64,000 nt of DNA, from assembly GCA_022316685.1 (NCBI GenBank), contig JAKJHU010001667.1, forward strand, positions 1-64,000. The letters run 5' to 3'. Positions 58,778 through 64,000 of this stretch are shown in pieces. The position numbers were made by a program, and so were the translations under genes. The notes under the pieces are model-generated. The model did no database searches. It was not told the DNA's origin and saw nothing but the letters and a program-made list of their open reading frames with translations. Origin of the DNA: Progne subis subis. Lineage: Eukaryota > Chordata > Aves > Passeriformes > Hirundinidae. The first letter of the stretch is position 1. The number at the start of each line of letters is the position of its first letter.

Positions 58778-59099
58778 GTGTTGTCCAATTTTCCAGAAGT
58801 TTAAATAACATCTTAGTCAGCATCTTAGTTGTATTTTTATTTTATATATCATCTCTTCTTATGTCTTGGTTAAAAATTCTTCCTGTATGGAAATCTCTTG
58901 TGGGTTGTGGATCTGTCAGATCTTGCTGGGATGTCACAAGGTGCTGGAGGAAGTGGTTTGATGATTCATAAATTTTATCGTGTTCCCATTTTTTATGTTG
59001 GTCATGAAGAGAAATCTTTCTGTGCCTCCAAGTCTCACTAGTTCCTGATCCCTCAAAGGACACAAACCTGGCTGCACTTGGACCAACTCCATAGCCAGA
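58778..59099. other. ~320 bp present only in the right arm
   Basis: In the left arm GGGAGCTC is joined directly to TGGGAACCTC (about 39,627-39,640); here 320 bp intervene. The minus strand is open for 103 codons (58,842-59,153, partly outside), with a hydrophilic product I do not recognise. Insertion here or deletion there cannot be decided from the window. Confidence 0.65.
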
Positions 59100-60628
59100 G
59101 CTGAGCTCCCTTGTCCCAGAAAGTCCCTGGCAGTGGAGGGATGAAGGAAACAAGACACTCTGTGATGATCAGGTGCAGGGCAGAGCCAGGGAGAAGAATG
59201 ACTTTTACATTTGATGGAGCCGTGCCTTCCCTTGGGTTTGTTGGCTGACAATAAATGAACATCCCTCTGTGCCTCAGGCAGCTTCTCCAAGGAAAGCAGG
59301 TGGGAGTTGGAGCCCAGGAGCTGAAACCTGCAGGTCCAGCCTGGGGTGGAGGGAGCTCAGATTTGCACAAGGCTGCTCGGAGTCCTGGGACTTGGATGGG
59401 GGAAATGGGATGGGGATAGGGACAGAGTCTGATTGAATGTCAGACATAAAGGGTCTTGATTTTTATATCTATTCAAACTGCATGAGCAGATACTTGGGTT
59501 CAATGTCAATTGGATACTGAACGTATCAATGTATTAATAGGAAAAAAATCATAAACAGGATCTAACAACTTTTCTCACTGTCTTTTCTAAAAATAGTATA
59601 CACACTTGGAACACACTTCCAAAATCTGTTTAATTAACCCAAAAATTTTGAGAACTTAAATTATACCGAGAGGCTTAGCCTTTTAAGGTCTTCTGAATGT
59701 TACTGAGCCCTGGGGCCACTGAATTCCTGACCTGAGGAGCTGAAGGCTGAAGAAGCCTCTGGAGAAGTCAAATCCAGCAGCAGCCTCCAAGTGTCTGAGG
59801 ATGTCAGCAGCCCCCCACTGAGGCCATCCCTGCCCAGAGACCGTGGGGGAATGGGCAGACAAGGGGAGCGTCCCGGGGGCTGGGCAAGCAGAACTCAGAG
59901 GCACCAGCGGGTGCAGGAGGGAATGGAGTGTGTGATGTGGCTGTGAAAGACAAAACAGACTTTACTGGCAACTTTAGAAAATCAGAGAAACTTTGGGAAA
60001 AGGTTTAATATGACATTCCACCAACAAGAAACACTTTTCAAAGCATTAACTTGTCCCTTTCAACTTCACAAACTCTAAGCCTGTTCAATTTTTAAGATAC
60101 TCACAATTATCAAGAGGAGGAAATTAAAAGAAGACCCAGAAAGATGAGAAAGACAAATAAGACATAGAGAAGCACCCACACAGTTACCTACTCCTGGATT
60201 CCAGCAGTGTTCAGACAGAAATTCCAAGAGGAGTTGGGGTCAAGATATGTGCTTGCCTTGTGGTCAACCATAAATACCCCATGGTCTTCCTGGGCCCTTC
60301 CCCCAGGAGGGACTTTGGGTCACTTGGTCTCTCAGGAGCTGGGCTGGGGGCTGCAGAGGTGGCTGTGGAGCATTGCCTTTGGTGTGCCAGGGATTGGCAG
60401 ACACTGCTGGGCTGGGATAGAGGCTCTGGGGGATTGGGGTTACAGGGCAGGGCAGTGCTGGGGTTTCAGGGCAGGGAAAGGCTGGACCTGCCCCTTCCTC
60501 CCCCACACACAAAATGTTTCCAGCCAACAATCTCCTCCAGTCTCTCACAACAGGCAATGCTGGAGGTGGAATTCCAGTTGTGGCCATGGGCACCTAGACA
60601 AGAAGGACAGTTCTTTTCCATAGGAAGG

Positions 60629-62219
60629 TGTAATGGTTTTAGTTAAAAGTGGGCTGAAACACTAATAATGTAGTGACGACACATTTGTCAAATTTTGTTT
60701 GCTACATTTAGTGTAGTGGTCTTCTAGTGTTTACTCTCTTTTTGTGGGAGAGGATCAGGAGAAACAAAGCAGGCTCAAGCTTAAAAAATAAACAGTTTTA
60801 TTAACACACACTAAAAGAATGGAAAGATAAGAAAAGTTGGGAAAATCCCAAAACAAACGAAAATGAACTTCAAAACACTCTTCCCTTCCCTTACAAACTG
60901 TTACGTTCTCTACAAAACAACATAGGGAAACACAAGCTGTGATTTTCAGTCAGTTTCACCATTTAAGCATAATCTTTCATCACTTTGGGAGTGGAGTTCT
61001 CTCTTAGAGTCTTATGGACACATTTGCCACAAGACAAAAACAGTCCTGGGGCTCTCAATGTCACAAATCTGCAACTGCCTGGAATTTTTGCATAATGTCG
61101 CTGTTCCACCCATTCGCAACCTTCCCCCTGGCTACCTATGGGCCTCTCAGTGTATTCGGGGTACTGCTTAAGAAAGCTTCTTCTAGTATTAAAACAGGAT
61201 TCTCTAAAAACTGTCTTTATCTCAAAAGAAATAGAGACATCCTTTTACCCTAAGAGCCAAGGTCTTCAAATCACTTTCTCTCTAAAACATTTTTGTCTCA
61301 AAGGCTGAGACCTTCTTTTACCCCAGGAGTGAGGGGCTTTAAGATTCCCACTTAAATCTCAATCATATCAATCCCCAACTTTGACTAGAACTAGCATTCC
61401 CCAAACAACATTAAGATGTTACAAGAAACAGTCCATTTCTCCATAGTTCAACCAGAAAAGTTTGGTTAAAAATGTCCACATCCTCAATCCCTCTTCTAAT
61501 AATCTTTTCACTCCTGCTCCACTGACTTCATGCGGCGTCTTTCCTACGTCCCCTCTGTCTCTTTTTTTCTCTCTCAGGGAAGGGTCGGGCCTTGGAAGCT
61601 CCATGTTGCCAGGAAAGGGTTAACTCTGCCCAGGCCTGCAGTGGCCATGTGATTTCTGCTCCAGGCAGCAGTCTCTCCATTTCAGATCAGTCTGGTTTCC
61701 TCCCTCCACTCTTTCTTCTCCGTCTGGAAGACAGGAGGAGGGGAGCGGGAGGAGAGCTCTGCCCACCCCTCGGTGACAATCGGGGCAGCCTCGGCCAAAC
61801 CGGGCCCATAGTTGTTATCAGGGGAGATCCCTCCCTGCTCTGGGGCTCTGGGGAGGTTTTTTCAAAGTGGTTGATGTTAAGCTGCAACCTCTCCTCCCCC
61901 GGGAGCCGATGGAGTCCGGCTGGGCCTCGGGCGAGCTTCCCCCCGAAGGGGGAGGTGGGCTGTGGGGAGCAGTAGGACCCACTGGATGTTACCTGTTCAG
62001 CTGAGCAGGAGGAAAAGGGCCTGACCTGAACAAACCCAGGATTTATATGGGTACTGCCCAAAGTCGCATTCAACATTCTCAGTGGCCAAAGCATATGCCA
62101 ATATCTCAAACCGGCTTCTGATAGCTCCTTGTCCTTTCTAAAACTATTTCTAGGGTTCTGACAGGGTAACACTTCACATTCCTCCCTAACTAAAAACCAA
62201 ACTGTGCGAACCCATGACA
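60629..62219 (-). mobile_element. LTR-like element, ~1.6 kb, right inverted arm
   Basis: Inverted counterpart of 36,333-37,957 with the same TGTCATGGG start (at 62,219) and ...CCATTACA end (at 60,629). The minus-strand AATAAA (plus TTTATT at 60,797-60,802) and the TATA-like ATATAAAT near 62,047 are intact. It was present before the inverted duplication. Confidence 0.5.
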
Positions 62220-63049
62220 GTGACCTTTAGGCTTTGCAGGGCTCAGGCACAGCGGCTGTGGCAGAGTCAGGGCTGAGGTCACACTCTGTGGGCTGGGGCA
62301 GAGCCCACAGAAATGACCTGAGATGGGCTCAAATACAATGATGGGACCATGGCCAGACCCTCATGTTCTTCAGTCCCACCTCACATCATTGCCAGGGGCA
62401 GAGAAAGGGACAGGTGACTTCTCAGCTGGGTCAAGGAACCGGGTCACCAGAGCCCTTCCCAAAGTGGCAATGGCCCATTAACAGAAGATATCTCCCTGGA
62501 GGGAGGATGGGTCATGGAAGAGATCAAGAACACTGCCCCATTTGGTTTTAACAGCTGGCCCATAAGAGAAGATCCCCTCAGAGATATGAGGATGGGTCAT
62601 GGAAGAGATAAACAACCTGCCCCAGCTGGTGTTCACAGATGGTAATAGAATACACTTTTTTGGTGAAATCTTGCATTGTAAGACAGGGCTTGAGGCTCCT
62701 TGCCCAGGAGCTCTCAGGAATTCCTCAAGGCTACTGAGATAACAACAGGACTAAAAATAAGAACCAAGAGCCTGAGAACTGTTTACAAACAACACAAAAC
62801 TTAGAGGACACAACATGATGATGGACACTTGACCAATGAGGTGTCCTGAAGGATGTGTGCCTGCCTTGTGAACAATGGCTCAGCCAATTGAGAGGCACCT
62901 GTACATGTGGACAGTAGTGCTCGAATCCATAACTGGAGTTTAACAAAAAAATATATAATAATAAATATATATATATATAAATATTAAATAAATTACTTCT
63001 GCTAAAATATATTGATTCTGCTATTCAGTTGCCAGTGCATCCTGCACTG

Positions 63050-63850
63050 GAGAGGCTCTGCAGGACTGACAGGATGGGCTTTGGGGCTGTGAGGAGAAGC
63101 TGAGGCAGCTGGGCTGGACCTTCTGAAGAGGAGGCCCAGGGCTCATCCTGCAACTGCTGCAAGGGTGGTTTCAGAGAATCAGAGAATCAGCCAGGTTGGA
63201 AAATACCTTCAACATCATCAAGTCCATCCTGCACCATGACGCTGCCTTGACTCTCTTGAGACTCCTTTCCTCCAGGAAAAAAAACTGACAAGCTGGGGAC
63301 AGAGTGGCTGGACAGTGGCCAGGCAGAAAGGGACCTGGGGGGACAGATGGACAGCAGGATGGACATAAGCCAACAGTGTGCCCATATGGCTAAGAAGGCC
63401 AATGGCTCCTGGCCTGGATCAGGACAGTGTGCCATCAGGAGCAGGGCAGTGATTCTTCTCCCTGTGCTCAGCACTCATTGGGCAGCACCTCAAGTGCTGT
63501 GTCCAGTTCTGGGCCCCCATCTTAGGAAGGACATGGAGGGGCTGGAGTGTGTCCAGAGAAGAACAACAAGGCTGGTGAGGGGTCTGGAACACAAGTCCTG
63601 TAGGAGAGGCTGAGGAGCTAGGTTGTTATCCTGGAGAACAGGAGGCTCAGAAGACAAGGCAGTGTCAGGCAAGGCTGACTTGATGTGTCCAAGGTCTTTC
63701 CAGCCTTGCTGATTCTGTGATTCTCTGAAACCACACTTGGAGCAGTTGCAGGATGAGCCCTGGGCCTCCTCTTCAGAAGGTGCAGCAGCCCATCTGCCTC
63801 AACTTCTCCTCACAGCCCCAAAGCCCATCCTGTCAGTCCTGCAGAGCCTC
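63050..63850. mobile_element. CR1 palindrome, copy 3 (inverted)
   Basis: Minus-sense CR1 piece at about 63,172-63,290 and plus-sense at about 63,290-63,728, with inverted flanks; the reverse complement of 34,691-35,440. Single-base losses are frequent after 63,600. Confidence 0.75.
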
Positions 63851-64000
63851 TGCAGCTCCTCCTCCTTGCCCAGAACAGGGAGCCCCACAGCCAGACACAG
63901 CAGCCCAGATGTGCCCCCCTGGCCTGTGGTGCCTCTGGCAAGGGAGCAGCACGAGGCACTGCAGGAGCCTACAGACAATTCCTGAAGCACTTGGAGGATG

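Larger units (their letters stand above)
56986..64000. repeat. Right arm of the large inverted repeat
   Basis: Reverse complement of about 34,535-41,431; still matching at the window end, so the arm is longer than seen. Differences include the 320-bp indel at 58,778-59,099 and altered homopolymers. GC-rich DNA at 57,000-58,400 has long frames on both strands as in the left arm. No gene recognised. Confidence 0.88.

Overview
The window is nuclear DNA of a bird, most likely a songbird (Passeriformes). The evidence is CR1-type LINE 3' ends on both strands, olfactory receptor sequence of the avian OR14-like (gamma-c) expansion, a C2H2 zinc-finger family with the N-terminal block I associate with songbird multi-copy ZNFs, and a relic of a PAK-like kinase, a family known to be expanded in songbirds. 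No rRNA, tRNA, CRISPR or bacterial-type gene was seen. Species and chromosome cannot be fixed from sequence alone.

The layout is dominated by duplication. Two head-to-head zinc-finger pairs are present: ZNF-D(-)/ZNF-A(+) at about 1.5-7.1 kb and ZNF-B(-)/ZNF-C(+) at about 31.7-45.2 kb. The ZNF 5' regions face each other across shared repeated blocks. A large inverted repeat has arms at about 34.5-41.4 kb and 57.0-64.0 kb, the second running off the window. Its arms contain a ~1.6 kb LTR-like element and surround ZNF-C and the only intact gene, an olfactory receptor at 53,389-54,321. An inverted, truncated copy of that receptor lies at 604-1,284 and a third fragment at 29,569-29,895.

Region by region: 0-1.3 kb, inverted OR copy; 1.3-7.1 kb, LTR fragment and the first ZNF pair; 7.1-16.5 kb, mostly non-coding with minisatellites and relics of a PAK-like kinase and a protease-associated (PA) domain like that of RNF128-type E3 ligases; 16.8-21.55 kb, a tandem duplication, one copy of which carries a clean solo LTR with a 5-bp target duplication; 21.56-28.68 kb, a 5'-truncated, inactivated class I-like endogenous retrovirus on the minus strand, with unexplained open frames between RNase H and env; 28.7-31.7 kb, repeats and the OR fragment; 31.7-45.2 kb, the second ZNF pair interrupted by the left inverted arm; 45.2-53.3 kb, minisatellites (including one built on RFX-type X-box motifs) and non-coding DNA; 53.4-54.3 kb, the intact OR; 54.3-64 kb, repeats and the right inverted arm.

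Functionally, only the OR looks like an undamaged protein gene. ZNF-C has an open seven-finger array but a one-base insertion upstream of it. ZNF-A would read through nine fingers but for five single-base losses, all at G or C positions. ZNF-B has an open exon with only two good fingers. The genes do not form an operon or pathway; the locus looks like a rapidly rearranging segmental-duplication cluster. All family calls are by eye, without database searches.
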